Positions 1 through 9,047 of a stretch of DNA of 64,000 nt are shown in pieces; position 1 is the stretch's first letter, and every line of letters starts with the position of its first letter. The notes below the pieces were generated by a model. It worked only from the letters and a program-made list of their open reading frames with translations, searched no databases and was not told where the DNA came from. The translations under genes and the position numbers were made by a program. This stretch comes from Pollutiaquabacter aromativorans (GTDB lineage Bacteria > Bacteroidota > Bacteroidia > AKYH767-A > 2013-40CM-41-45). Location of the stretch: assembly GCA_049177215.1 (NCBI GenBank), contig CP185379.1:3162001-3226000 (forward strand), read 5' to 3'.

Positions 1-2
1 AC

Positions 3-1091
3 ATCCAGCGCATTTTGAAAAAGCTGGGTTACGAAGCGTTCGATCCGTTCGCCAACGGTAAGAAGGCGCTCGACGCGGTGGAGAAGTTGAATCCGGACCT
101 CATCCTGCTCGACATCAACCTGAAGAGCAGCGAGCTGGACGGCATCCAGGTGGGTGAGCAGATCCACCAGCACTACCAGATCCCGTTCATCTACCTCACG
201 GCCTTCTCCGATAAGAACACCCTCGACCGCGCCAAGCTGACGGAGCCGTACGGCTACATCATCAAGCCGTTCGAAGAAGACGATATCCGCACCGCGATCG
301 AGATCGCGTATTACAAATACACCAAGGACCTCGAGCTCCAGAACAAAGGCAACCGTTTCGCCGCCGCGCTGGACACGCTCGACGTAGCCGTGATCATCAC
401 CGACGCCAACGAGAAAGTCATCTTCATGAACAAGATGGCGGAAACGCTGACCGGCTGTCTGAAGCAGGAGGCCTTGGGCAAAGACATCAGCGTCGCGATG
501 AAGAACTCCGGTTCGGAGACCAAATCCGTTTTCAAGACCCTGGCCCATACGGTGGTCGGCGAGTCGCAGAAGCAGGATGGCGATTCGGCCGTGACCATCA
601 GCAACGGCGCGGCGGAGAACAAAGTCGCCGTTAACACCTTCCCGATCCTGACGGTCAACAACAAGATCAACGGCTGCGCGTTTGTGATCAGCGGCGGAGG
701 TTCGCCCCGACGCGAAGCCGGCACGGAGACCACCACCGACAAGAACCTGTTCAACTTCCTGGAGAACATTTATGCGAACAACAGCTTCTTCGTCAAGAAG
801 GACTCGCGTTTCGTGCGCGTGAACTTCCAGGACATCCTCTGGATCGAAGCGTTGGACAACTATGTCATCATCAAGACCTCGAGCAAGGAGCAGTTCATCC
901 TGCACAGCTCGATGAAAGACATCGAAGCCAAGTTGCCGCCGCTCAACTTCGCGCGCGTGCACCGTTCCTACATTGTGCAGCTCGAGAAGATCGGCGCGCT
1001 GGAAGAGAACGCCTGCATCATCGACGGCAACCGGATTCCCATCGGCAAGTCCTACAAGGAGAACCTGATGAGCCGACTCAACCTGTTCTGA
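3..1091 (+). CDS. REC-PAS-LytTR response regulator (5' truncated by window edge)
   Basis: The frame is open to the first base, and codons before the first possible start already read like receiver helix 1, so the true start lies outside the window. The visible 362 residues hold a CheY-like receiver (phospho-acceptor Asp in LILLDINL, conserved Lys in IIKPFEED), a PAS-like middle domain (about residues 115-230, starting near ALDTLDVAVIITDANEKV) and a C-terminal LytTR DNA-binding domain (about 260-360, with FVRVNFQDILWIEALDNY and FARVHRSYIV). Receiver-LytTR proteins are transcription regulators paired with histidine kinases, and the PAS insertion suggests a second sensory input. A strong hairpin terminator follows. 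The kinase partner is not visible. The domain calls are confident; the target genes are unknown. Confidence 0.9.
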   Translation: MQRILKKLGYEAFDPFANGKKALDAVEKLNPDLILLDINLKSSELDGIQVGEQIHQHYQIPFIYLTAFSDKNTLDRAKLTEPYGYIIKPFEEDDIRTAIEIAYYKYTKDLELQNKGNRFAAALDTLDVAVIITDANEKVIFMNKMAETLTGCLKQEALGKDISVAMKNSGSETKSVFKTLAHTVVGESQKQDGDSAVTISNGAAENKVAVNTFPILTVNNKINGCAFVISGGGSPRREAGTETTTDKNLFNFLENIYANNSFFVKKDSRFVRVNFQDILWIEALDNYVIIKTSSKEQFILHSSMKDIEAKLPPLNFARVHRSYIVQLEKIGALEENACIIDGNRIPIGKSYKENLMSRLNLF

Positions 1092-1110
1092 TCGCAACAG
1101 CAACCCATCG

Positions 1111-1142
1111 AAGCCGCCCCCGGAAACCCCGCGGGGCGGCTT
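1111..1142 (+). terminator. Rho-independent terminator after the LytTR regulator
   Basis: A 10-bp perfect stem (AAGCCGCCCC pairing with GGGGCGGCTT) encloses a 12-base loop 19 bases after the stop codon and is followed by the short pyrimidine-rich tail TGCTTTC. It separates the regulator from the ABC transporter operon. Confidence 0.75.
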
Positions 1143-1206
1143 TGCTTTCATGCACCCTTCATTCATCCGGTGATCGCCGGAAGGGCGGAAGCCTTACCTT
1201 CGCCCC

Positions 1207-1968
1207 GTGAAACAGCCGATCATTGTCGTCGACCAACTGGTGAAGCACTATCCCGGCGTACAGGCGGTGAACGGGATCAGCTTCGAGGTGCACGAAGGCG
1301 AGATCTTCGGGCTCCTCGGGCCCAACGGCGCGGGCAAGACCACCACGCTGGAGATCATCGAAACGCTGCGCGAAAAAACCGCAGGCAGTGTACGCGTCTG
1401 CGGCTACGACGTTGACCGCGATGTGAACGAGATCAAGCAGCGCATCGGCGTGCAGTTGCAGGCCGCGGGCTATTATCCGAGCCTTACCCTGATCGAACTC
1501 CTCCGCTTGTTCTCCGGCCTGTACAACGTCACCATCGATCCGATGGAGATGCTCCGACGGGTCGGACTGGAAGACAAAGGCAAGGCGAAATACAAAGAGC
1601 TTTCCGGGGGACAGAAACAGCGGTTCAGCATTTGTACCACGCTGATCAACCGGCCGCAGGTCGTATTTCTGGACGAACCAACGACCGGACTCGATCCCCA
1701 GGCGCGCCGCAATTTGTGGGAGCTCATCCGCGAGATCCGGCAACAGGGCACCACCGTGGTGATCACCACGCATTACATGGACGAGGCCGAGAATCTTTGC
1801 GACCGGGTAGCCATTGTGGAGAAAGGCCGCATCATCGCGCTCGATACCCCGGACCGGTTGATCGATCAATTGGTGGCGAGCGGCTTCGAGCGTCCGCGCG
1901 AAGTGAAGAAAGCCAACCTGGAAGACGTATTCCTGTCGCTCACCGGACACAGCTGGAGGGACCAATAA
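1207..1968 (+). CDS. ABC transporter ATP-binding protein
   Basis: This 253-residue protein is the nucleotide-binding subunit of an ABC-2 type exporter and hydrolyses ATP to drive transport. The Walker A motif is GLLGPNGAGKTTT, the signature is LSGGQKQRF, the Walker B is VVFLDEPTTGLDP and the H-loop is in TTHYMDEAE, all in normal order. The length is typical for the DrrA/CcmA-like family. The start is GTG, preceded by TACCTTCG, one mismatch from the TAnnTTTG promoter box. The permease gene follows after one base, so the two form an operon. The substrate cannot be inferred; drugs, lipids or polysaccharide precursors are all possible for the family. Confidence 0.93.
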   Translation: MKQPIIVVDQLVKHYPGVQAVNGISFEVHEGEIFGLLGPNGAGKTTTLEIIETLREKTAGSVRVCGYDVDRDVNEIKQRIGVQLQAAGYYPSLTLIELLRLFSGLYNVTIDPMEMLRRVGLEDKGKAKYKELSGGQKQRFSICTTLINRPQVVFLDEPTTGLDPQARRNLWELIREIRQQGTTVVITTHYMDEAENLCDRVAIVEKGRIIALDTPDRLIDQLVASGFERPREVKKANLEDVFLSLTGHSWRDQ

Positions 1969-1969
1969 G

Positions 1970-3115
1970 ATGAACGCCCCACAACAACCCCGGTACAATC
2001 AACTGAAGGCGATGCTGGCCATCAGCAAGGCCAGCCTGCGTTCGATCTCGCGCAGCCCTTCGGCGGTGATCTTCAGCATCGGATTTCCGCTGGTGTTCAT
2101 CGTCGTGTTCGGATTCATCCGCGGCAACTCCATCCGGCTCGATGTTGGCGTAGCGCCCACCTGCGACACCACCAACGTGATCTACCGCACGGTGGCGCAG
2201 TTGCCGAACATCCGGCTCAAGAGCGGCCTGCCGCAGGAACAATTGGACGATCAATTGATCAAAGGACGCATTGACGCGGTATTGAATATTCACCCAAGCG
2301 ATACGGTGCGCGTGGTGGAGGTCATCACCTCGCTCGCCTCACGCGAGAAGGGCATGTTCGTCAAGTCGGTGCTCACCAACCTCATCGACAAAGGCAACCT
2401 GGCGCATTTCCGTTCGGCGGGTTCGGTTTTCGATTCGTTGATTGTCGCCAGGAACGGAGAACATGAACCACTGGCCGAGTTGCGGGAGTCGGAAGTGAAC
2501 GGTCGGGAGTATAAGATGATCGACTTCGTGCTACCGGGTCAGTTGGGATTTTCCATTCTCAGCGCCGGCGTGTTCGGAACCGCGTTCGTATTCTTCTCGC
2601 TGCGTCAGACGCTGGTGCTGAAGCGCTTTTTCGCGACGCCGATTCGTCGTACCTACATCGTATTGGGCGAAGCCCTGAGCCGGCTCGTCTTCCAGCTTGC
2701 CGGCGCGATGGTGATCATCGTGCTGGGTAAATACGCCTTCGGGTTTACGCTCATCAACGGCTGGACCACCTTTCTGACCATGCTGTTGTTGTCGGCGATC
2801 GGGCTGGTGGTGTTTATGGGCTTCGGTTTCGTCGTCTCCGGCCTTGCGCGCAACGAAAGCACGATTCCTCCCATTGCCAACATCATTACCCTTCCCCAGT
2901 TCCTGCTCAGCGGCACGTTCTTCCCCGTTGATGCCTTTCCGGGTTGGTTACAGAAGATCGCGAACGTCTTGCCGCTGACCTGGCTGAACGACGCCCTGCG
3001 CAAGATTGCCTTTGAGGGAGCCGGTTTTGGCGATATTTCGACCCACCTGCTGGTCATATTAGCCTGGGGAATCGTCGTGTATGCCGCTGCAGTGCGGGTT
3101 TTCCGTTGGGAATAG
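1970..3115 (+). CDS. ABC-2 type transporter permease
   Basis: This 381-residue inner-membrane protein has the ABC-2 permease layout: one N-terminal membrane segment (SAVIFSIGFPLVFIVVFGFI), a large extracytoplasmic loop of roughly 150 residues, then five hydrophobic segments from about residue 180 to the C-terminus, including LPQFLLSGTFFPVDAFPGWL, a typical ABC-2 motif. It starts one base after the stop of the ATPase gene and is presumably its translocation partner. The family includes drug and lipid exporters such as DrrB and the YhhJ group. The substrate is unknown. Confidence 0.92.
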   Translation: MNAPQQPRYNQLKAMLAISKASLRSISRSPSAVIFSIGFPLVFIVVFGFIRGNSIRLDVGVAPTCDTTNVIYRTVAQLPNIRLKSGLPQEQLDDQLIKGRIDAVLNIHPSDTVRVVEVITSLASREKGMFVKSVLTNLIDKGNLAHFRSAGSVFDSLIVARNGEHEPLAELRESEVNGREYKMIDFVLPGQLGFSILSAGVFGTAFVFFSLRQTLVLKRFFATPIRRTYIVLGEALSRLVFQLAGAMVIIVLGKYAFGFTLINGWTTFLTMLLLSAIGLVVFMGFGFVVSGLARNESTIPPIANIITLPQFLLSGTFFPVDAFPGWLQKIANVLPLTWLNDALRKIAFEGAGFGDISTHLLVILAWGIVVYAAAVRVFRWE

Positions 3116-3186
3116 GACAAAACGGTGTCACTTTTCCTTCGCCTTTACGTATCTTGGTCGAAGGTAAAACCCTCTCCCGCAGTATC

Positions 3187-6100
3187 ATGTCCCCCCTTTG
3201 GCGTTACTCTTACCGGAGTATCGTATTGCTTCTTGCCCTTTTTCTTCCGGGCAATCTTTTAGCCCAACTGGGGAAGGACGGCGCCAAAACCGTCACGGCA
3301 GCCGGCACCATCGTCAACGAGTACACCACACTGACCGCCGACGCCCTGGCCGGAACCTCCATGCTGACGGTTACCAGCAGTTCGTTGAATACGAACGGAC
3401 GATTTCCTGCAGCACTTGCACCGGGCGATCTTGTTTTCATCATCCAGATCCAGGGCGCGAGCATGACCTCGCCCGACGATTCCACCTACGGAACGATCAT
3501 CTCCATGGGCAACTGTGGAAGGCAGGAGCTCGCGGAAGTTGCGGCTGTTCCGACCGCTACATCGATTCAACTTTCCTGCGCCCTGCAGAACTCGTACACC
3601 TGGGTTGGTCGCGCGCAAGTGGTGCGCGTGCCGCGCTATGCTTCGCTTACGATCAACAGCGGCGGCATTCTTACCTGTCCGAATTGGAACGGAAGCACCG
3701 GAGGCGTGCTGGCACTGGAAGTACAGGGCAACACGGTCATCAACTCCGGCGGACGAATCGATGTCACCGGTCTTGGTTTTCGCGGAGGCCAGTTGCTGGA
3801 TAACAACAGTTGGTACGGCGTAGGCAACCATCGTTGGCCGACTGACGATTATGGTGCCGAGAAAGGTGAAGGCGTCCTGGGTTACCAGGTCGATTACGAT
3901 ATGTTCGGAGGACGTTACTGTCGTGGCGCGGCGATCAACGCCGGCGGCGGCGGGAACGGACACAATGCCGGCGGTGGTGGCGGTGGTAATGCCGGCAACC
4001 CGGCGAACTGGACCGGCAGCGGCAACCCGGATGTTTCGAACGCGGCCTGGGCGGCGGCCTGGAACCTCGAGTATAGCGGCTTTGCCGGTTCAACATCTTC
4101 CGGTGGAGGACGCGGAGGTTATACGTTTAGCAGCTCCGACCAGAATGCGCTTTCACTCGGACCCTTCAATAGTTCCTGGGGCGGCGACCAGCGTCGAAAC
4201 AATGGCGGCATGGGTGGTCGTCCGCTGGATTACTCGACCGGCAGGATTTTCCTCGGCGGCGGCGGGGGCTCTGGTGATCAGAACGATTCAAAGGGAGGTC
4301 CGGGCGGTAATGGCGGCGGACTCGCGTATTTATTTTCATTCGGAGATGTCAGCGGCGCCGGAGAGATCCGCGCCAACGGCAGCAATGGCGTGAGCACGTC
4401 GACGAGCAATGGTACCGATGGTGCCGGCGGCGGCGGCGCGGGCGGTACCGTGATATTGAAGGCCGGAGGAACCGTATCGGGCGTATCGATTTCCGCGAAT
4501 GGTGGCAATGGCGGCAACCAGGTCGTGAACATCCTGAATCTCGAAGCGGAAGGTCCGGGTGGCGGCGGCGGCGGCGGTTATATCGGTATTGGATCCGGAG
4601 CGCCGACGCGCAGCGCGAATGGCGGCGCGAACGGTACGACCAACTCCCGCAGCATGACCGAGTTTCCGCCGAACGGCGCGACCAGGGGCGGCGCCGGCTT
4701 GCCCAACGAAAGCGTTCCCGCTTACAAGTTCATTTATACTCCGCTGGTTATTTGTCCGGGCAACACAGCTACGATCAATGTCGTCACCAGCGGTACACCG
4801 CCGGCAACCATTTCCTACCAATGGTACACACAAGCCGTTGGCGGAGTGCCGACGGGTTTCAGCGGCGTTTCCTATACCACTCCGCCGCTCTTTGCAACCG
4901 ACACCTTCTATGCCGCCGTTTGTCCGGGGCATTATCGTTATCCGTTCATCGTACAGGTGGATGCGATGACGGCCTCGTTCACGCCCCCCTCGGGTTGTAC
5001 CGGACAATCGCTGAGCTTTTCCGGTACCGGAACAAGTTCCATGAGCACCATCAGCGGTTACAGCTGGAACTTCGGCGACGGAAGTCCGGCGAGTAATTCG
5101 CAGAACACGACGCACACCTATTCGTCATCCGGAAACTATACGGTAACGCTGACTGTCACGAACGCCAGCGGTTGCACGATGACCTCGACGCAGACCGTCG
5201 CTGTCTCCGCACCGCCGGTCATCTCCGTTACTCCCTCGGTAACCTCCGGTTGCGGTCCATTGTCCGTCAATTTCTCCAACAGCACGACCGGCGCCACCGG
5301 TTATACCTGGAACTTTGGCGACGGATCACCGACATCGTCTTCCACCAGTCCGACGCACGTTTATACCAGTAACGGAACCTACACGGTGACGATGACGGCC
5401 ACCAACGCTTCGGGTTGCAGCGCGACGTATACCGGCACGAACCTGATCAGTGTAGCCAACGGGCCGACCGCATCCTTCAGCAACGCAACTCCGTCGATCT
5501 GTCTGGGCGACACGATTCGCTTTACGAATCTGTCGACCGCCAACGGCACGCCGATCTCCGGCTATAGCTGGGATTTCGACGACGGCACTCCCGCCTCAAC
5601 GCAAACCAGTCCAACGCACATTTACACGAGTCCCGGGACCTACGCCGTCACGCTGACCACATCAGCCGGTGTTTGCAGCGACGACACCACGATCAACGTG
5701 ACGGTCAATCCCGCGCCTGTGGCGGCCTTCACGGCCCCCACGACCACGGGCTGCGGCAGCCTGGCCGTTGCCTTCAACAACACCACGACGGGATCGCCGG
5801 TCTACACCTGGAATTTCGGCGACGGCACCACGAGCGCGCTGAGCGCCCCGACTCACACCTACTCCACTCCCGGCACGTATACCGTTACCCTCATCGCTAC
5901 ACAGGGAAGTTGCGCGGACACCCTCATCAGGAGCGCATACATCACCGTGAATGCGCAACCCACCGCGTCCTTCAGCAGCTCCGCTGCGGCCGTTTGTCTG
6001 GGCGATACGGTATTCTTCACGAACCTATCGTCGGGTAATGGCGGGACGATCACCGGTTACGCCTGGGATTTCGATGATGGGAATTCATCAACAGCCACAC

Positions 6101-8913
6101 AGCCTTTCCATCTGTACACCGCCAGCGGAACCTATGCTGTGCTGCTCACCACCGCAACCGCGAACTGTTCGGATGACACAACGATCAGCGTTGTCGTCAA
6201 CCCCGCGCCGGTAGTATCATTCTCCAGCGCGACCACATCCGGCTGCACACCGCTGACGGTCGCCTTCACAAACACGACCACCGGATCACCCGGCTACAAC
6301 TGGAGCTTCGGCGACGGTGGCACCAGCACCAGCGCGACGCCTACACACACCTACACGACCAGTGGAACTTATACCGTGACCCTGATCGCGACGCAGGGAA
6401 GTTGTGCCGACACGCTGGTGCAAACGAATTACATCCAGGTTTCACCGGCGCCGACCGCCTCCTTTACCCCTTCTGCGACAGCGGTCTGCCTGGGCGATGT
6501 TATCAGTTTCACCGACGGATCTTCTTCCGGAGGCGGCACGATTGTCAGTTATCAGTGGGATTATGACGACGGCAACACCGGCAGCGGCACCAGCGTCTCG
6601 CACACCTACACCGCCGCCGGGAATTACAACGTCAGCTTGTCGGTCAGCACCGGCGGATGCGTGGACGACACCGTAATCGCGGTTGCCGTGAATCCCGCGC
6701 CGGTTGCGGCCTTCAGCGCAACGACCACCACCGGCTGCGCGCCCCTCACGGTGAGTTTCACCAATAGCACGAGTGGGTCGCCGGCGTATAGTTGGACTTT
6801 CGGCGACGGCGGCAGCGCGACGACCGCAAGTCCGGCGCACACCTATACCGCCACCGGAACCTACACTGTGACCCTGATTGCCACGCAGGGAAGTTGTGCC
6901 GACACGCTCGTTCGCACAGCGTACATTACCATCGCGACGACTCCGACCGCATCCTTCAGCACCGCCAACGTCTGTCTTGGTGATCCGGTAAGTTTTACCA
7001 ATAGCAGTCTGGGTAACGGCTCGCCCATCACCGCTTACTCCTGGGATTTTGGCGACGGTTCCTCCCCGAGCTCCTCCGCCTCGCCCACGCACAACTATGC
7101 CGGGGCCGGGACATTTGCGGTGACACTCACGGCCGACAACGGAAGCTGTAGCGACGACACGACCATCAGTGTGACGATCAGTCCGGCACCGGTGGCGGCG
7201 ATCAGCGCCTCTTCGCTCAGCGGCTGTGCGCCATTGGCGGTTAACTTCAGCAACACCACTACCGGCTCGCCCTCCTACTCCTGGACCTTTGGTGACGGCG
7301 GCACTTCTGCGGCGACCAGCCCATCGCATACTTACACGAGTGGCGGCACGTTTCCGGTGCAACTGATCGCGACACAGGGAAGTTGTGCGGATACCGCGAG
7401 CCTGTCGATTACCGTTACCCCAACACCCATTGCATCATTTACCACCGCCAATGTTTGTCAGGGTGATTCGGTTCGACTAAACAATACCAGTGGCTTCCCG
7501 GGCTCTCCTTCGAACAGTATCAGCTGGACCTTTGGCGACGGCGGCACGAGCAACCTTGGTTCTCCCGCGCATTTTTACGCGAATGCGGGCACGTACACCG
7601 TCTTGCTGGATATTGCGAATGCGGCCGGTTGTCATGATACCGCCAGCGCACTCGTCACCGTCAATCCGGCACCGGTTGTACAGTATGCCGCCAGTACGTT
7701 GACGGGATGTGATCAACTGACCGTGAATTTCACCAACACCACTACTGGCGCGGTAGCGTATAGCTGGTTGTTTGGCGATGGCGGAACATCATCGGCCAAT
7801 CAACCGTCGCACACCTATACGGCCCCCGGTACCTACACGGTGGTTCAAACGGCAACATCCGACAGCGGCTGTACGGCTTCCCGCGCATCGCTCAACATGA
7901 TCACGGTTCGTGCAACACCACAGGCATCGTTTACAGCTTCCTCTCAGAGCATTTGCAAGGACGCGTGTATTTCCTTTACGGGTCAGGCATCCGCTCCGGT
8001 GAATAGCTGGAGTTGGAGTTTTGACGGCGGACAACCCGCGGCCGCGAGCGTTCAATCGCCCGCCCAGGTTTGTTATCCGACCACCGGGGATTATGCCGTA
8101 ACGCTGGTGGTCAGCGACGGGTTCTGCAGCGACACACTGACACAACCGCAATTCATCACGGTAGCGGATTGTTCCCAATTGCCGGTAGCGGATTTTCGTT
8201 CGAGTGACACCACGATCTGCGCGGGCGATTGCATCGATTTCGTCAGCCTGTCTCTGAATGCAACCAACTGGAACTGGACCTTCCAGGGCGCCAATACGGC
8301 AACCTCAACGATCGAAAGCCCGACGGGGATCTGTTATCCCAACGCAGGCATTTACCCGGTGAAGTTGATTGTCCAGAATCTTTCAGGACGCGACACCCTG
8401 GAGGTGCTGAACTTTATCACCGTGCACGCGTTGCCCGCGACTCCGGGTTTTTCGCAGGCGGGCAATGTGTTGACCGCTCCGGCGGCGACCGCTTACCAAT
8501 GGTATTTCAACGGCATCGCGATATCCGGCGCGAATGGTCAAACCTACACGGCAACGCTTTCGGGTAATTACGCGGTAGAAGTTTTCGACGCGAATGGCTG
8601 TTCGGCCATTTCACCCGCAAAAGCCGTGACGCTTGTAGGCATCGACGAACTGCAATCGCTCGGCATGGTTTTCCACGTCTACCCGAATCCACTGCAGGAA
8701 AGCCTTCATGTGTTGATCCATGCGGAGCGCAAGCTGGATTACCGGATCCGGGTGCAAGATTTACTTGGGCAAACACTGATTTTCGAGACAGGAACCCTCC
8801 TGCCCGGGGACGAAACCCTGCACTTTTCTTCCGCGGACTGGGCCGCGGGTGTTTACTGGGTCATCATGGAGGCTGAAAACCGCTTGTCGGCCCGCATGGT
8901 GGTTCGCCCCTAA
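3187..8913 (+). CDS. Giant T9SS-sorted surface protein with glycine-rich region and about 14 PKD domains
   Basis: I chose the ATG at 3187 (1908 residues) because it begins a clear signal peptide ending LFLPGNLLAQ; the open frame extends 27 codons upstream into the ABC permease gene. Residues about 250-505 are very glycine-rich with many GGGGG and GGNGG runs. From about 595 to 1740 there are 12 good PKD modules marked by W-x-FGDG or W-x-FDDG motifs plus two degenerate ones (WSWSFDGGQP, WNWTFQGAN). The last 80 residues, from VYPNPLQES, form a type A T9SS sorting domain. No enzyme domain is recognised. The protein should cross the outer membrane by T9SS and sit on the surface or be released, probably as an adhesin or matrix protein (inference). 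Its modules are strongly repeated at DNA level. Confidence 0.9.
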   Translation: MSPLWRYSYRSIVLLLALFLPGNLLAQLGKDGAKTVTAAGTIVNEYTTLTADALAGTSMLTVTSSSLNTNGRFPAALAPGDLVFIIQIQGASMTSPDDSTYGTIISMGNCGRQELAEVAAVPTATSIQLSCALQNSYTWVGRAQVVRVPRYASLTINSGGILTCPNWNGSTGGVLALEVQGNTVINSGGRIDVTGLGFRGGQLLDNNSWYGVGNHRWPTDDYGAEKGEGVLGYQVDYDMFGGRYCRGAAINAGGGGNGHNAGGGGGGNAGNPANWTGSGNPDVSNAAWAAAWNLEYSGFAGSTSSGGGRGGYTFSSSDQNALSLGPFNSSWGGDQRRNNGGMGGRPLDYSTGRIFLGGGGGSGDQNDSKGGPGGNGGGLAYLFSFGDVSGAGEIRANGSNGVSTSTSNGTDGAGGGGAGGTVILKAGGTVSGVSISANGGNGGNQVVNILNLEAEGPGGGGGGGYIGIGSGAPTRSANGGANGTTNSRSMTEFPPNGATRGGAGLPNESVPAYKFIYTPLVICPGNTATINVVTSGTPPATISYQWYTQAVGGVPTGFSGVSYTTPPLFATDTFYAAVCPGHYRYPFIVQVDAMTASFTPPSGCTGQSLSFSGTGTSSMSTISGYSWNFGDGSPASNSQNTTHTYSSSGNYTVTLTVTNASGCTMTSTQTVAVSAPPVISVTPSVTSGCGPLSVNFSNSTTGATGYTWNFGDGSPTSSSTSPTHVYTSNGTYTVTMTATNASGCSATYTGTNLISVANGPTASFSNATPSICLGDTIRFTNLSTANGTPISGYSWDFDDGTPASTQTSPTHIYTSPGTYAVTLTTSAGVCSDDTTINVTVNPAPVAAFTAPTTTGCGSLAVAFNNTTTGSPVYTWNFGDGTTSALSAPTHTYSTPGTYTVTLIATQGSCADTLIRSAYITVNAQPTASFSSSAAAVCLGDTVFFTNLSSGNGGTITGYAWDFDDGNSSTATQPFHLYTASGTYAVLLTTATANCSDDTTISVVVNPAPVVSFSSATTSGCTPLTVAFTNTTTGSPGYNWSFGDGGTSTSATPTHTYTTSGTYTVTLIATQGSCADTLVQTNYIQVSPAPTASFTPSATAVCLGDVISFTDGSSSGGGTIVSYQWDYDDGNTGSGTSVSHTYTAAGNYNVSLSVSTGGCVDDTVIAVAVNPAPVAAFSATTTTGCAPLTVSFTNSTSGSPAYSWTFGDGGSATTASPAHTYTATGTYTVTLIATQGSCADTLVRTAYITIATTPTASFSTANVCLGDPVSFTNSSLGNGSPITAYSWDFGDGSSPSSSASPTHNYAGAGTFAVTLTADNGSCSDDTTISVTISPAPVAAISASSLSGCAPLAVNFSNTTTGSPSYSWTFGDGGTSAATSPSHTYTSGGTFPVQLIATQGSCADTASLSITVTPTPIASFTTANVCQGDSVRLNNTSGFPGSPSNSISWTFGDGGTSNLGSPAHFYANAGTYTVLLDIANAAGCHDTASALVTVNPAPVVQYAASTLTGCDQLTVNFTNTTTGAVAYSWLFGDGGTSSANQPSHTYTAPGTYTVVQTATSDSGCTASRASLNMITVRATPQASFTASSQSICKDACISFTGQASAPVNSWSWSFDGGQPAAASVQSPAQVCYPTTGDYAVTLVVSDGFCSDTLTQPQFITVADCSQLPVADFRSSDTTICAGDCIDFVSLSLNATNWNWTFQGANTATSTIESPTGICYPNAGIYPVKLIVQNLSGRDTLEVLNFITVHALPATPGFSQAGNVLTAPAATAYQWYFNGIAISGANGQTYTATLSGNYAVEVFDANGCSAISPAKAVTLVGIDELQSLGMVFHVYPNPLQESLHVLIHAERKLDYRIRVQDLLGQTLIFETGTLLPGDETLHFSSADWAAGVYWVIMEAENRLSARMVVRP
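5902..7385 (+). repeat. Higher-order two-PKD-module DNA repeat
   Basis: The segment encoding TLIATQGSCADT recurs four times, with its CAGGGAA core at 5902, 6394, 6886 and 7375, giving periods of 492, 492 and 489 bases (about 164 codons, two PKD modules). The alternate module instead ends in CSDDTTI-like words. The PKD array therefore expanded as module pairs. The remaining modules outside this span are more diverged. Confidence 0.85.
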
Positions 8914-8950
8914 GCCGACACGCTCTAAAAATTGAACACCTTTTCGTTTT

Positions 8951-9039
8951 TCTTACAACTGTAAGATGCGGTGACATTTCACCGGTTTATATGGTACCCT
9001 AAGAATAGGGTAACGGGTATAATGGGAAATATCATTCCC
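8951..9039 (+). promoter_or_regulatory. Three successive inverted repeats upstream of the TonB receptor
   Basis: The 134-base space before the receptor gene holds three short dyads: TCTTACA-AC-TGTAAGA (8951-8966, 7-base arms), TACCCT-N6-AGGGTA (8995-9012) and GGGAA-N6-TTCCC (9024-9039). They could be operators or small RNA hairpins. No regulator family can be assigned from the sequence. Confidence 0.4.
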
Positions 9040-9047
9040 GGAAGCCC

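Noticed and set aside
6442..7362. Long minus-strand open frame inside the PKD gene (306 codons), and several others there
   Set aside because: Codon bias of the PKD gene leaves antisense frames open. The peptides are Arg/Gly-rich with no family resemblance, while the plus-strand PKD motifs are unambiguous.
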